Made by a program: the position numbers and the translations under genes. Positions 49,401 to 57,372 of a stretch of 64,000 nucleotides of DNA are shown here, one piece after another (the stretch's first letter is position 1; every line of letters starts with the position of its first letter). This DNA comes from Alphaproteobacteria bacterium (GTDB lineage Bacteria > Pseudomonadota > Alphaproteobacteria > Acetobacterales > Acetobacteraceae), in contig JAFKFI010000057.1 in the NCBI GenBank assembly GCA_017307285.1, forward strand, positions 1 to 64,000, in the 5' to 3' direction. The notes under the pieces were generated by a model. It saw only the letters and a program-made list of their open reading frames with translations, had not been told where the DNA came from and did not search any database.

Positions 49401-50755
49401 GCCGAGAGAAGGCTGAGGATATTCCCGGGGAGCTTCGGACGGTAGCTCGGCTTCGGCGGCGCGACCGAGGCCATCGCCGCCGATTGGACGAGCTGCGTCG
49501 GGTGATCGTGAGCGCCGGGAATCCGGATGCTCTGGAGCGCATAGTCCTCGTAGATGGAATCCGAGAGGCGCGCGCCCTGCGGCGGCGTGCAGTCGATTAT
49601 CTCGTAACTGAGTTCGATGCCGTCAGGCTCGGCGATGGTCGACGGTCGGGTTGCCGCTTGTGCGGCGCGGGCGGGGTAGCCGCGAACGGTGCGCGGCGTG
49701 CTGACAGCCGGAACCGTGACGGCGGCCTCGAGCGGCAGCCGTGTCGGAACGTGCTCCGCGATCCAGGCCAGCAGCGTGGCGACGTTCGACGCAACCCCGG
49801 GCGCAGCCGGGAATACGGTGGGATCGTCGGCCGGGCGCTTGTCGACGACGGTCAGCCGCGTCGGGAACGTCGTGCCGTGCTTGGCATAGACGTGGCCGTC
49901 GATGGCGGCGGAGAAGACGACACGCCCGCGCTCCTGTAGCCGGACATAGGCGTCGCGCCAGGCCGGAGCGTCCGGCGCGAAGTTGGCGCCGGTGATCGCG
50001 ACCAGGCGACCGCCGTCGGCGAGCCGCGCCAGCGCCGAGCCGATATGGCGGAGCGCGGCGTCGGCCATGCGGCCCTGCACGTTGGCCATCGCCGAGAACG
50101 GCGGGTTCATGATGACGACGCTCGGCACGACGGCGGCGTCGAGGTGATCGTGAATCTGCGCGGCGTCGTGCCGGGTCGTGGTGATCGTCGGAAACAGCAG
50201 GGAGAGAACGCCGGCGCGGGTCTCCGCCAGCTCGTTGAGGACGAGCGGTCCGCCTGCGATCTCCGCGAGGATGGCGAGCAGGCCGGTGCCCGCCGAGGGC
50301 TCGAGCACGCGGTCGGCCGGCGTGATCGCCGCGGCCGCCGCGACCGCGAGGCCGAGCGGGATAGGCGTCGAGAACTGCTGGAGGGCCTCGCTCTCGGTCG
50401 AACGGCGCGTGTGGGTCGGCAGGAGGCCGACGATCTTCTCCAGCATGGGGAGGGCCAGGGCCGGAGAACCGGCCTTGCGCAGAAGCGCCTTTCCGTATTT
50501 GCGGAGAAACAACACGGTCGCGGCCTCGCACGCGTCGTAGGCCGTTTTCCAGTCCCAGGCGCCGGACGCGTCGGAGCCGCCGAACGCTGGCTCCATCACG
50601 GCGCGAAGGGTTGCCGCGTCGACCTGACGGCCCTGTTCGAGATGCGGAAGGAGATGGTGCGCGGCTGCGCCGATGCAGCGAGCGATGTCGGAGGGAGACG
50701 CAAGCGGCGACGCCGCGACCGCAGGCGCGGCCGCGAGAGCGGTGGATGGGATCAT
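46400..50755 (-). CDS. Strawberry-notch-like helicase with N-terminal methylase domain
   Basis: A 1451-residue protein. The N-terminal third is a DNA-methyltransferase-like domain (VLEPSAGTGLLAILAEIAGG and VIMNPPFSAM, the N-P-P-F catalytic motif). The rest is a strawberry-notch helicase: IGDGTGVGKGRESAGIILDNWMQG (P-loop), IIFDEAHAMQN (DEAH), YVSATGATT and IQGLGRTHRTNQ. It probably modifies and remodels incoming DNA. The start is ATG 50755 (MIPSTALAAA), preceded by a structured leader. It is one of the largest conserved ICE/plasmid genes. Confidence 0.93.
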   Translation of the reverse strand: MIPSTALAAAPAVAASPLASPSDIARCIGAAAHHLLPHLEQGRQVDAATLRAVMEPAFGGSDASGAWDWKTAYDACEAATVLFLRKYGKALLRKAGSPALALPMLEKIVGLLPTHTRRSTESEALQQFSTPIPLGLAVAAAAAITPADRVLEPSAGTGLLAILAEIAGGPLVLNELAETRAGVLSLLFPTITTTRHDAAQIHDHLDAAVVPSVVIMNPPFSAMANVQGRMADAALRHIGSALARLADGGRLVAITGANFAPDAPAWRDAYVRLQERGRVVFSAAIDGHVYAKHGTTFPTRLTVVDKRPADDPTVFPAAPGVASNVATLLAWIAEHVPTRLPLEAAVTVPAVSTPRTVRGYPARAAQAATRPSTIAEPDGIELSYEIIDCTPPQGARLSDSIYEDYALQSIRIPGAHDHPTQLVQSAAMASVAPPKPSYRPKLPGNILSLLSAAQLETLIYAGEAHGDHLAGAWSVDDTLDVVTAAAEDAKGAVRFRRGFMIGDGTGVGKGRESAGIILDNWMQGRRRAVWISKSDKLIEDAQRDWSALGMERLLITPLSRLAQGKPITLREGVLFTTYATLRSDHRGERLSRVRQIVEWLGSDFDGVIIFDEAHAMQNAVGTKGERGDQEASQQGRAGLRLQHALPDARIVYVSATGATTVHNLAYAQRLGLWGGEDFPFSTRAEFVEAIEAGGVAAMEVLARDLRALGLYTSRSLSFAGVEYELVEHELTPEQTRIYDAYADAFAIIHNNLDAAMQAANITGGSEGGSGTLNRQAKSAARSAFESAKQRFFGHLLTSMKTPTLIRSIERDLEDGLAAVIQIVSTGEALMERRLAELPTEEWNDVRVDITPREYVLDYLAHSFPVQLYEPFTDSEGKLSSRPVYRDGQPVESREAVARRDALIAKLASLPPVPGALDQLVQHFGTDIVAEVTGRSRRIVRKSIGAAKSDRLVVETRAASANLAEAQAFMDDHRRILVFSDAGGTGRSYHAELTAKNTRLRVHYLLEPGWKADTAIQGLGRTHRTNQQQPPLFRPVATNVKAEKRFLSTIARRLDTLGAITRGQRQTGGQGLFRPEDNLESHYARDALRQLYMLLVRGKIEGFSLQRFEAATGLKLMDANGIKDDLPPITTFLNRMLALTIELQAILFTAFEQLLNARIEGAIAAGTYDMGLETLRAESFVVTNRETIYTHPGTGAETRLLTIVQRQRNRPVTLHEALSRLRERGSRLLVNERSGRAAVQVHAPSVMLDDGEVESRVRLIRPMEAPNVPVRTMAESHWQEADEATFAAAWTAELKEVPAFADSTIHMVAGLLLPIWKRLPNESTRVYRLQTDDGERIIGRRVSPAWAATATATGLPSLTPDDAFAALIEGKTVIDLAEGLQLRRVRVMGGHRIELSGFTDTMRERLTAYGLFHEIISWKLRLFLPTDASGLAILAKVMERYPVARVGEREAA

Positions 50756-50780
50756 GTCGGTGAACCTCGGGAGAGCGGGA

Positions 50781-50830
50781 ACGGGCGAGCCGGCCGGCGC
50801 TCTCTCTGGACAGCACCGGCTCAAACCCGT
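50781..50830 (-). ncRNA. Leader RNA element before the strawberry-notch gene
   Basis: On the minus strand ACGGGTTTGAGCCGG...CCGGCTCGCCCGT forms two nested stems 25 bases before the ATG. The conserved ACGGGTTTGA and CGCCCGT edges match the parB and ardC leaders. The set resembles the radC RNA motif described from comparative genomics; the assignment is mine by recollection. Confidence 0.55.
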
Positions 50831-50852
50831 CCCGGCCAAGCTCTCCCTCTCG

Positions 50853-51062
50853 TCACGCCGCTGCCTTCACAGCGCGCCACCACGCGATGCGCACTGCTCG
50901 TGTCGCGTTCGCGATACGCGCCGGCACCTCAGTCCCCGGTCGCCTTCTTGGCCGCTCGCGAGGAGCGAGCGCCGCGCGGAATTCTGCCGCGCCGATTTCC
51001 TCGGCGAGGTCGATGTTGGCGGCGAGGGACAGGCAAGCCGCATGAACGTCGTCATCCGACAC
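50853..51062 (-). CDS. Small hypothetical protein
   Basis: A 69-residue protein from GTG 51062: SDDDVHAACLSLAANIDLAEEIGAAEFRAALAPRERPRRRPGTEVPARIANATRAVRIAWWRAVKAAA. The acidic N-terminus, basic C-terminus and helical pattern look protein-like. It overlaps the preceding small gene by 11 bases. No family was recognised. Confidence 0.45.
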   Translation of the reverse strand: MSDDDVHAACLSLAANIDLAEEIGAAEFRAALAPRERPRRRPGTEVPARIANATRAVRIAWWRAVKAAA

Positions 51063-51213
51063 TGCCTTCGGCGAAAGGCTCACGAAGTCCCGATCGGTGC
51101 CTTTCGTCGATCACCGTCACGGCGCAGACGAGACTGTCTTCGATCTCGACATGGACGGGCGCGAAATACTGGAAGACGACCCGGCGCGGCGTGGCCGAGC
51201 TGAGCTTGGTCAT
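51052..51213 (-). CDS. Small hypothetical protein upstream of the strawberry-notch gene
   Basis: A 53-residue protein beginning MTKLSSATPRRVVFQYF, then APVHVEIEDSLVCAVTVIDERH. It is preceded by AAGGAGCG 5 bases before the ATG and lies 60 bases after parB on the same strand. The hydrophobic-polar alternation suggests a small beta-strand protein. It is unrecognised. Confidence 0.5.
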   Translation of the reverse strand: MTKLSSATPRRVVFQYFAPVHVEIEDSLVCAVTVIDERHRSGLREPFAEGSVG

Positions 51214-51273
51214 CGGAACGCTCCTTGCTGAGAAATGGCGGGAGCGATCGAAGCCGCTCCCGCCATGGTCGTT

Positions 51274-53421
51274 TCACTCGGCGGCGATCATCGTCGGAGA
51301 GGCGTCGACGTCGCCGTCACCCGGCTGCTCGTCCTCATCGTCGGAGAGGAAGGCCGGCAGCGCATCGTCGCCGTCGGCTTCGCTGGCCTCTGCCGTGCTC
51401 GTTGCGTCGGGATCGGCGGGACGCAGCGGCTCCGGCAGCCAGCCGGTGTCGGCGAGCAGCCGTTCGGCTTCCTTGGCCATGTCGGGCTTCTTGAGGTGGT
51501 CGATGAGCTGCGCCTTCTCCTCGCCGAGCGCTTCCCGCACAGCTTCGACGATCCGGCTCTTCGTGACGCGGCCGAAATAGTTCGCCACGCTCGGCCGCCA
51601 TCCAGCCTCCACCATGTCGAGGCCCGTGGCGCGCGCGAGGCGATCGGCGTCGCGCATCCGCCGGTCGAGCCCGTGCTGGGAGACGCCGTTGCCGCTATAG
51701 GGATTCGGGCGCTCGTAAAGAGCGTTGATCCCGTAGCTGACGCAATGCGCGAGCAGCGCGAGGCGGCTCGCATCGTCGAGCCCCGCGAGCCAGTCCCACA
51801 GCAGATCGTCGTCCTCGACCGGCATGTCCGCCTTCCACGCTTCCACACGGGCCTGGATGGCCTTGGCGGAACCGCTGTCCTTCAGGTCGGTGGCCTGAAC
51901 GGGGAAGTGGACCTCCCGAACGGCCGCCTCGACGGCGGAGCCATGCGCGTTGCGCCTGAAGGCGTCGAGGACCAGCTTGTGCAGGAGCGCCGTGAGAGCG
52001 ACGTGGGGGTGGTTGGCGACTGATTCACGCAGCGCCAGCGTGCGATGCGCGGTGAGCTCGATGACCAGGCGCTCGGGCAGCGGTTTGACGCCATCATCGT
52101 CCTCATCGTCGCCCTCCGGTTCTTGTCCGCCAATGGTGATGACAGCGCGCTGAACGGACGGTGTTGCGGAAGCATCAATCCCGCCGTCCTCTCCATCGAT
52201 CTCGGCGTCGCCGCCGTCGACGGCAACAGGCGCCGCGTCCTCAGGCCGGACATAGCCACGGTCGACCACGATGTCGCCGTCGCGGCCCACGCTGACGAAG
52301 ACCCCGGCGCGAGCGATCTCGGCAGGATCGTAGACGACCGGGCGCTTCTCGAAGGCGTCGAGAGCTTCCTCGATCTCGCCCAGGCGCTGATCGATCTCGT
52401 CCGGCAATTCGTCGGCGCCGTCATACTCCGCCTCGAGCCGATCGTACTCCGCGCGCAGCGTCTCGCGTTCGGTTCGTTCCTCGTCGGTGAGATCGACGAA
52501 AGTGCCGGTGATCGGGCGCAGGCCGTGGTCGTAGCCGTACGGCAGGTCGAGGTCGATCTTCACCCACTTCCAGCCATCGCTGGCGATCTCCTCGGCGACG
52601 GTCTTGAGCCGCTCGCCGACCAGGCGGTGAAGCAGCGCTGGGTCCTGGAGCCAGCCGCCGTTGTCGTCCTCGAACAGGTCACGCAGCACCGCGCCGCCGG
52701 CCGCGACATATGTGTCGACGCCGACAAAGCGCGCGCGCTTGTCGGAGGCCGGTACCGTGGTCTCGGTCAGCAACTGGCGGATATGGAAGGGTTGCCGATT
52801 GTACGAATGCTGCACGGCTTCCCACACCTGCTCCTGACGCTCATGATCGGGGTTGACGGTGAAGGCCATCAGCATGTCGAGCGTCATGCTCTCCTGGGCA
52901 TAAGCGTCGCGCAGGACGGGCGAGACCGCGTTCAGACGCAGCCGCTGCTTCACGACCTGTACGGTCGTGAGGTAGGCCGCAGCGATCTCCTCCTCGGTCA
53001 TGCCCTTGTCGAGCATGTCCTGGAATGCGCGGAATTGGTCGAGTGGATGAAGGCCCGCGCGCAGAAGGTTCTCGGCGAGGGAGTCGTCCTCGGCGAGGAT
53101 CTTCGTGTCGGACTTGCGGACGATGCAGGGGACGAGTCCGTCCTTCGGGAAGCGCTTGGCCTTCACCAGGCGCTCGATGGCGCGATAGCGGCGCCCGCCG
53201 GCTGGCACCTCGAACATGCCGGTCTCGTTGCCGTCCGCGTCGAGGATGGCGCGTACGTTGAGGCCCTGCACGAGGTCCTCGCGTCGGCCGATGTCGTGGA
53301 CCAGTTCGTCGAGCTCGGCTTCCGGCCGGGTGCGCCGGACATTGGACTCCGAGAGCACGAGCTTGTTGAAGGGAATGTCGCGCGAGCGCGAGAAGACGAT
53401 CTTCTTGGCAGCCTTTGCCAT
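51274..53421 (-). CDS. parB: ParB/RepB/Spo0J-family protein
   Basis: A 715-residue ParB. The N-terminal nuclease-like ParB domain (IPFNKLVLSESNVRRTRPEAELDELVHDIGRREDLVQGLNVRAI; PAGGRRYRAIERLVKAKRFP; DSLAENLLRAGLHPLDQFRAF) is followed by a helix-turn-helix (TEEEIAAAYLTTVQVVKQRLRLNAVSPVL). The long C-terminal part is acidic and of unknown role. It is much longer than a canonical ParB, as is usual for ICE-borne forms. A leader element precedes ATG 53421. Confidence 0.93.
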   Translation of the reverse strand: MAKAAKKIVFSRSRDIPFNKLVLSESNVRRTRPEAELDELVHDIGRREDLVQGLNVRAILDADGNETGMFEVPAGGRRYRAIERLVKAKRFPKDGLVPCIVRKSDTKILAEDDSLAENLLRAGLHPLDQFRAFQDMLDKGMTEEEIAAAYLTTVQVVKQRLRLNAVSPVLRDAYAQESMTLDMLMAFTVNPDHERQEQVWEAVQHSYNRQPFHIRQLLTETTVPASDKRARFVGVDTYVAAGGAVLRDLFEDDNGGWLQDPALLHRLVGERLKTVAEEIASDGWKWVKIDLDLPYGYDHGLRPITGTFVDLTDEERTERETLRAEYDRLEAEYDGADELPDEIDQRLGEIEEALDAFEKRPVVYDPAEIARAGVFVSVGRDGDIVVDRGYVRPEDAAPVAVDGGDAEIDGEDGGIDASATPSVQRAVITIGGQEPEGDDEDDDGVKPLPERLVIELTAHRTLALRESVANHPHVALTALLHKLVLDAFRRNAHGSAVEAAVREVHFPVQATDLKDSGSAKAIQARVEAWKADMPVEDDDLLWDWLAGLDDASRLALLAHCVSYGINALYERPNPYSGNGVSQHGLDRRMRDADRLARATGLDMVEAGWRPSVANYFGRVTKSRIVEAVREALGEEKAQLIDHLKKPDMAKEAERLLADTGWLPEPLRPADPDATSTAEASEADGDDALPAFLSDDEDEQPGDGDVDASPTMIAAE

Positions 53422-53436
53422 GTCGGGATACTCCGC

Positions 53437-53477
53437 GACGGGCGCCGAGAGCCTCTCTCTCGGCCTTCAAACCCGTC
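53437..53477 (-). ncRNA. Leader RNA element before parB
   Basis: On the minus strand GACGGGTTTGAAGG opens an outer stem closed by CGCCCGTC, around a CCGAGAG/CTCTCGG hairpin. GCGGAG and the ATG follow 15 bases on. It closely matches the ardC leader in sequence and fold. Confidence 0.65.
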
Positions 53478-53626
53478 ACGAAGCGAAGCGCCGCCCTCTT
53501 CCTCTGAGGACGGCGCCACCTTCCGGCGACCTGAGAGGCGCAGAACCGGAAACACACAAGCGTGCTTATCCGGCTCTGCGGATTTCAGGTTGGGTGTCAC
53601 AAGCCATCACGAGGCCGCGTCGCTCG

Positions 53627-53965
53627 CTAAAGAATGCATTCGGCGGCGCGGATGCTCCCCGCCTCGCGGCCGGCTTCCGCCCAGACCGAGATCGGGAAAT
53701 CGCCGGTGAACAGGATGTCGCGTTCGATCCCCATGCCGAACGGCAGGACGATCGAGGTCAGTTCCTCAAGCGAGAAACTGCCCAGCTCGGGATAGCCGAG
53801 ATCGGCAAGGCCGAAGAGCGTATCGCCGTCCGCGTCCAACTCGGTCGCGAGCCAGACGCCTTCGCCCAGCGGGTTGAAGAACTTGACGACGGGCACATGG
53901 TCGGCGCCGCGATCACGCCCGTTGGCAAACAGACGCTCGCGCAGCTCGTCGGTCAGGAGGATCAT
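53627..53965 (-). CDS. DUF2958 family protein
   Basis: A 112-residue protein: MILLTDELRERLFANGRDRGADHVPVVKFFNPLGEGVWLATELDADGDTLFGLADLGYPELGSFSLEEL. DUF2958 proteins regularly follow ArdC genes on conjugative elements. ATG 53965 overlaps the ardC stop (ATGA). The role is unknown and presumably establishment-related. Confidence 0.92.
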   Translation of the reverse strand: MILLTDELRERLFANGRDRGADHVPVVKFFNPLGEGVWLATELDADGDTLFGLADLGYPELGSFSLEELTSIVLPFGMGIERDILFTGDFPISVWAEAGREAGSIRAAECIL

Positions 53966-54915
53966 GCTGCCCTCCTGTCGTTCACGTCTTCTCCGGCCAT
54001 CTCGGCCTCGGGGAGAAACGCAAGCAGCCAGTCGGCCGCCTTGCTGGCCTGCGATGCAGCACGCACGATCGCGCGATTATCTTCGTGCAGCACCTCCAAC
54101 CACGAGCCGATGTAGTCTGCATGGCGCACGGTCGGGACGATGCCGATGGAGGCGCAGCAGAACGCCGCGTTCATTTCGGCGACCAGCTCCTCGAAGGCAT
54201 ACTTCTTCGAGCCGAAGGAGCCGGAGAGGTCGCGGCCGAGACGGGACGCATGGCCTGTGGCGTGGCCGAGCTCATGCAGCGCGGTGCGGTGCCACTTGAT
54301 TGTTTCGAAATACGCCTGCGGTGGCGGCCCTTGCACATAGTCGGCCGCCGGCATGTAGAAGGCTCGATTCCCTCCGATGCGGAAGTCGATGCCCGTCGCC
54401 TTGATCAGCGCCTCGACGCGCGGCTCGATCAGACCTGGCTCAGGTGCAGCCGGCGCGACGGCAAGGTCGTCTGGCAGATCCTCGCACTGCGCGACGTTGA
54501 ACACGGTGAAGCGTTTGAGAAATGGAATTGCCTGCGCTTCCTCGCCGGTCTCCTGGGCGCGTCGCTTTTCGTCATCGGGGATGAAGCGATCGGCATAGAC
54601 GACGGTGGTGCCGCGCTCACCCTTGCGGACATGGCCGCCGAGCGAGAGCGCCTGGCGAAAGGTCAACCAGCTCTGGACCGGGAAGCCATGTTCGATGACC
54701 GCGCCCCAGAGGATCAGGACGTTGATGCCGGAATACTGGCGCCCGGTCGTAGCATTCGCCGGCATGGCGAGCGGCGCCTTCGCGGCCGCCGTTCCCCAAG
54801 GCTGGACCCAGGGCACGCGCCCGGCCTCCAGCTCGGCGATGACCTTGTTGGTGATGTCGTCGTAAAGGCTCGTCCGGTCGGCGCCGGCGCGAGCATTGCG
54901 GTCATGTCTGGACAT
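53962..54915 (-). CDS. ardC: ArdC-like antirestriction protein / zincin metallopeptidase
   Basis: A 317-residue protein. The N-terminal ssDNA-binding domain (YDDITNKVIAELEAGRVPWVQPW, GINVLILWGAVIEHG, LTFRQALSLGGHVRKGERGTTVVY) is followed by a zincin domain with HELGHATGHASRL (H-E-x2-H) and FEELVAEMNAAF (Glu ligand). ArdC protects incoming single-stranded DNA from restriction. The start is ATG 54915 or the preceding GTG 54918. A leader element is just upstream. Confidence 0.94.
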   Translation of the reverse strand: MSRHDRNARAGADRTSLYDDITNKVIAELEAGRVPWVQPWGTAAAKAPLAMPANATTGRQYSGINVLILWGAVIEHGFPVQSWLTFRQALSLGGHVRKGERGTTVVYADRFIPDDEKRRAQETGEEAQAIPFLKRFTVFNVAQCEDLPDDLAVAPAAPEPGLIEPRVEALIKATGIDFRIGGNRAFYMPAADYVQGPPPQAYFETIKWHRTALHELGHATGHASRLGRDLSGSFGSKKYAFEELVAEMNAAFCCASIGIVPTVRHADYIGSWLEVLHEDNRAIVRAASQASKAADWLLAFLPEAEMAGEDVNDRRAA

Positions 54916-54928
54916 CACGGTTCTCCGC

Positions 54929-54968
54929 GACGGGCGCCGGAGGCCTCTCCTCCAGCCCTCAACCCGTC
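54929..54968 (-). ncRNA. Leader RNA element before ardC
   Basis: On the minus strand GACGGGTTGAGGGC and CGCCCGTC close a stem around a GGAGG/CCTCC hairpin. GCGGAGAACC and the start follow. It matches the parB leader. The radC RNA motif is reported upstream of antirestriction genes, which fits this position. Confidence 0.65.
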
Positions 54969-55059
54969 ACGGCAACCCCGGTCCGCACTCTCACTCTCTA
55001 TATGGGGCGTTGCGGGGTCTTCCCGCAGAAGGGGTCGGCCGAGACCTTGGCTCGGCCGC

Positions 55060-55077
55060 AGGGGAAGGCCTTCCCCT
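55060..55077. terminator. Perfect palindrome between the ardC and SRAP genes
   Basis: AGGGGAAGG and CCTTCCCCT form an 18-base perfect palindrome 43 bases beyond the SRAP stop. A neighbouring CGGCCGAG/CTCGGCCG stem (about 55036-55058) lies next to it. Both are probable terminator or processing hairpins. Confidence 0.5.
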
Positions 55078-55119
55078 CAAAGCCTCAATCCTGAAACGCG
55101 CAGAGCGTCAGTCAGGATT

Positions 55120-55626
55120 TCAAAATGCAAGCTCCGCTTGTCGCCGCTCAGCCGATGTTCGCCTGGCCTTGAAGGTCCCGACAGGCAGCGGTCGAAGAAG
55201 CTCGTGTTCCCGCTTTGTCCGATCGAGCCAGGCCATGCGTTGCTCGCGGCGAATGACCGCCATCTGGCGATCATGGAACGGGGCAACATCCGCGTTCGCC
55301 TCGATCGTCAGGATCGCGTAGGCTTCCGGCCACTCGCGCGTCGCCGGTCGCCAGATGCCTGCAAAATAGAACCAGTCGCCATCCGCGAGCGAGAAGGCGT
55401 AGTGCTTGCCGCGGCTCCGATGGCGGAACTCGGAAGCCGGCACGACGCAGCGGTGATCGGGAAACGTACGCTCTTCTGCCCGGACAACGGTGAAGGCGCG
55501 GCCTCCCGGCTCGCGCGGTTGAAGGCCCCACGGCAGCTCGACCATTTCGAGGTCGCCGCCGTTGCGCCGGATGACGACGCGTCGCTGACCGATCGATGCC
55601 TCGGAGTCGAAAACGCTTGCGCTCAT
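55120..55626 (-). CDS. SRAP-domain protein lacking catalytic Cys2
   Basis: A 168-residue SRAP/YedK-like protein: VELPWGLQPREPGGRAFTVVRAEERTF, HRCVVPASEFRHRSRGKHYAF, GIWRPATREWPEAYAILTIEANADVAPFHDRQMAVI. Canonical SRAP proteins begin Met-Cys, and Cys2 makes the covalent abasic-site link. This one begins MSASVFDSEAS and also shows Val at the usual catalytic Asn position, while Glu and His are kept. It is divergent from a complete SRAP gene across a 60-base gap with a LexA box. It could bind DNA without crosslinking. Confidence 0.82.
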   Translation of the reverse strand: MSASVFDSEASIGQRRVVIRRNGGDLEMVELPWGLQPREPGGRAFTVVRAEERTFPDHRCVVPASEFRHRSRGKHYAFSLADGDWFYFAGIWRPATREWPEAYAILTIEANADVAPFHDRQMAVIRREQRMAWLDRTKREHELLRPLPVGTFKARRTSAERRQAELAF

Positions 55627-55634
55627 AGCGGAGC

Positions 55635-55649
55635 GAACATAACAAGAAC
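55635..55649. promoter_or_regulatory. LexA box between divergent SRAP genes
   Basis: GAAC-ATAACAA-GAAC is a perfect copy of the alphaproteobacterial LexA operator (GAAC-N7-GAAC). It lies 9 bases from one start and 38 from the other, so it could control both. Confidence 0.82.
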
Positions 55650-55686
55650 AATCGTACTGCGCAAACGGGAAAGGAGACCTTGGACG

Positions 55687-56277
55687 ATGTGCAACGACTA
55701 TCGCCTGCACGTGGACGTCGCCTCCATCGTCGAGGACTTCGCCGATCTCAAGATCAAGATCCGCTTCGCTGAGGGCCGCCCGAACATCGAGGCCCGCGAC
55801 GATGTCAAGATCACCGATGTGGGTCCGATCATCCGGACAGTCGAGGGCGTGCGCGGCGAGGGCGACATGGTGCAACGGCGATGGAGCTGGCCAGGACCGA
55901 ACAAGCGGCCGGTCTACAACTTCCGCTCCGAAGGTCGGGAGTTCTCATCGAACCGCTGCCTGATCGTTGCCGACGGATTCTATGAGTTCACCGATCCCAA
56001 GGACGCGAAGAAGAAGCGGAAGGACAAATGGCTCTTCACGATGAAAGACGAGCCGCTCTTTTGCATCGCCGGCATATGGCGGAAGACGCCCGAGGTCGGC
56101 GAGGCGTTCACCATGCTCACGATGGAGCCGGGCCCCGACATCGCACCTTACCACGATCGGCAAATCGTGATCCTCGAACGCGATGCCTGGGCGGATTGGC
56201 TCGATCCATCCGTGCCGGCGAAATCGCTGATCAGGCCGCTCGCGCCAGGAACGCTGCTCGTCGAGCAGGTCGGGTAA
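55687..56277 (+). CDS. SRAP-domain protein (HMCES/YedK-like)
   Basis: A 196-residue protein beginning MCNDYRLHV, with catalytic Cys2, Asn in VYNFRSEG, Glu in VADGFYEF and His in APYHDRQ. It forms a DNA-protein crosslink at abasic sites in single-stranded DNA, protecting it from breaks. AAAGGAGACC precedes the ATG by about 9 bases. The LexA box 38 bases upstream makes SOS control likely. Confidence 0.92.
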   Translation: MCNDYRLHVDVASIVEDFADLKIKIRFAEGRPNIEARDDVKITDVGPIIRTVEGVRGEGDMVQRRWSWPGPNKRPVYNFRSEGREFSSNRCLIVADGFYEFTDPKDAKKKRKDKWLFTMKDEPLFCIAGIWRKTPEVGEAFTMLTMEPGPDIAPYHDRQIVILERDAWADWLDPSVPAKSLIRPLAPGTLLVEQVG

Positions 56278-56305
56278 GCCGAGCTAAAGGGCCGCAAAAT
56301 CTGGA

Positions 56306-57313
56306 TCATGGATGCGGCACGGCGCGCACGACCTGGCGGGCGGGCTTGTCTTGCCGCTCGCCCTGATAGGAAACCTGGCGCAAGAGGTTGTCTTCCGTCC
56401 AGGTCAGATAGGTCACCTCGACAACGAGTTCGGGTTTGACCCAATGCACGCGCGACACCTCAAGCGGTGAGCCGAACCGGCTCTCGCGGGGCGGCGGGAC
56501 GTCCAGCGGCATTCGTGACGTCTTCAGCGGTCCGAGCCTGCGGGTCAGTCGTGTGAGCTCGGCGACCGTGATCCCGGTGCCGACCCGCCCTGCGTACCGC
56601 AACGTGCCGTCATCGGTGTAGTAAGCGAGCAGCAGCGAGCCGATGTGCAGGCGGCTGCCTGTGGGATCGGTCCATCCGACGACGACAAATTCCTCACGGT
56701 TGAGGCATTTCGACTTCACCCAGAGGCCGCGGTCGCCGGGCGCGTATGGCCGATCGCTCCGTTTGGAAATGGCGCCCTCGAGCCCTAGTTGGCAGGCGTG
56801 CTCGCGAAAGCTGGGGCCGCTACCGACCACGTGTTCGCTGAAGCGGAGCCCAGGTATCGGCTTCGAGAGCAGCGCCTCCAGCAGGGCTTTGCGCTCGATG
56901 AGCGGCAGCTTCGCCGTGTCGTCTCCATTCAGGAACAGAAGGTCAAACGCAAAGAACACGAGGTCGCCTGTGCGACCCTCGTCCATCGCAGCTTGCAGGC
57001 GGCTGAAGGAGGTTACGCCGTCAGGCCGCACCACGCACAGCTCTCCGTCCAGATATGCGCTTTCGATGCGAAGGGCGCGGAGCGCCGAAACCGTGGCTAG
57101 GTAGCGGTGGCTCCAATCAAGGCCCGTCCGCGTCAGCAGGCGGATATCCTCGCCAACGATGCGCGCGTGAATTCGATATCCGTCATACTTGATCTCGTGA
57201 ACCCAATCGGGGCCGCTTGGGGCTTCGTCAACGAGACGCGTGAGCTGCGGCGCGATCCAGGGTGGCGGCTGCTTTGCGGCCGCTCTGTTACTCCTCTTTG
57301 CCTTTCGCGCCAT
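56306..57313 (-). CDS. ATP-dependent DNA ligase (LigD/LigC-type)
   Basis: A 335-residue ligase. HEIKYDGYRIHARI gives the adenylated Lys motif (K-Y-D-G). DGELCVV, FFAFDLLFLNG, EGAISKRSDRPY and WVKSKCL are the later nucleotidyltransferase motifs, followed by an OB domain (SLLLAYYTDDGTLRYAGRVGTG). This is the stand-alone ligase type of bacterial end joining. It lies 59 bases after dnaE2 and may be read from the same SOS transcript. No Ku gene is seen in the window. Confidence 0.9.
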   Translation of the reverse strand: MARKAKRSNRAAAKQPPPWIAPQLTRLVDEAPSGPDWVHEIKYDGYRIHARIVGEDIRLLTRTGLDWSHRYLATVSALRALRIESAYLDGELCVVRPDGVTSFSRLQAAMDEGRTGDLVFFAFDLLFLNGDDTAKLPLIERKALLEALLSKPIPGLRFSEHVVGSGPSFREHACQLGLEGAISKRSDRPYAPGDRGLWVKSKCLNREEFVVVGWTDPTGSRLHIGSLLLAYYTDDGTLRYAGRVGTGITVAELTRLTRRLGPLKTSRMPLDVPPPRESRFGSPLEVSRVHWVKPELVVEVTYLTWTEDNLLRQVSYQGERQDKPARQVVRAVPHP

Positions 57314-57372
57314 TCGGCCGTCTCTGTGTGGAGCATGCGTTCGCCAACTATTGCGCGGCTGCCAGGTTCACA

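Noticed and set aside
55087..55125. Repeat-like sequence around the SRAP stop as an attachment site
   Set aside because: Only short imperfect matches to itself; no second copy was found in the window and there is no integrase nearby.
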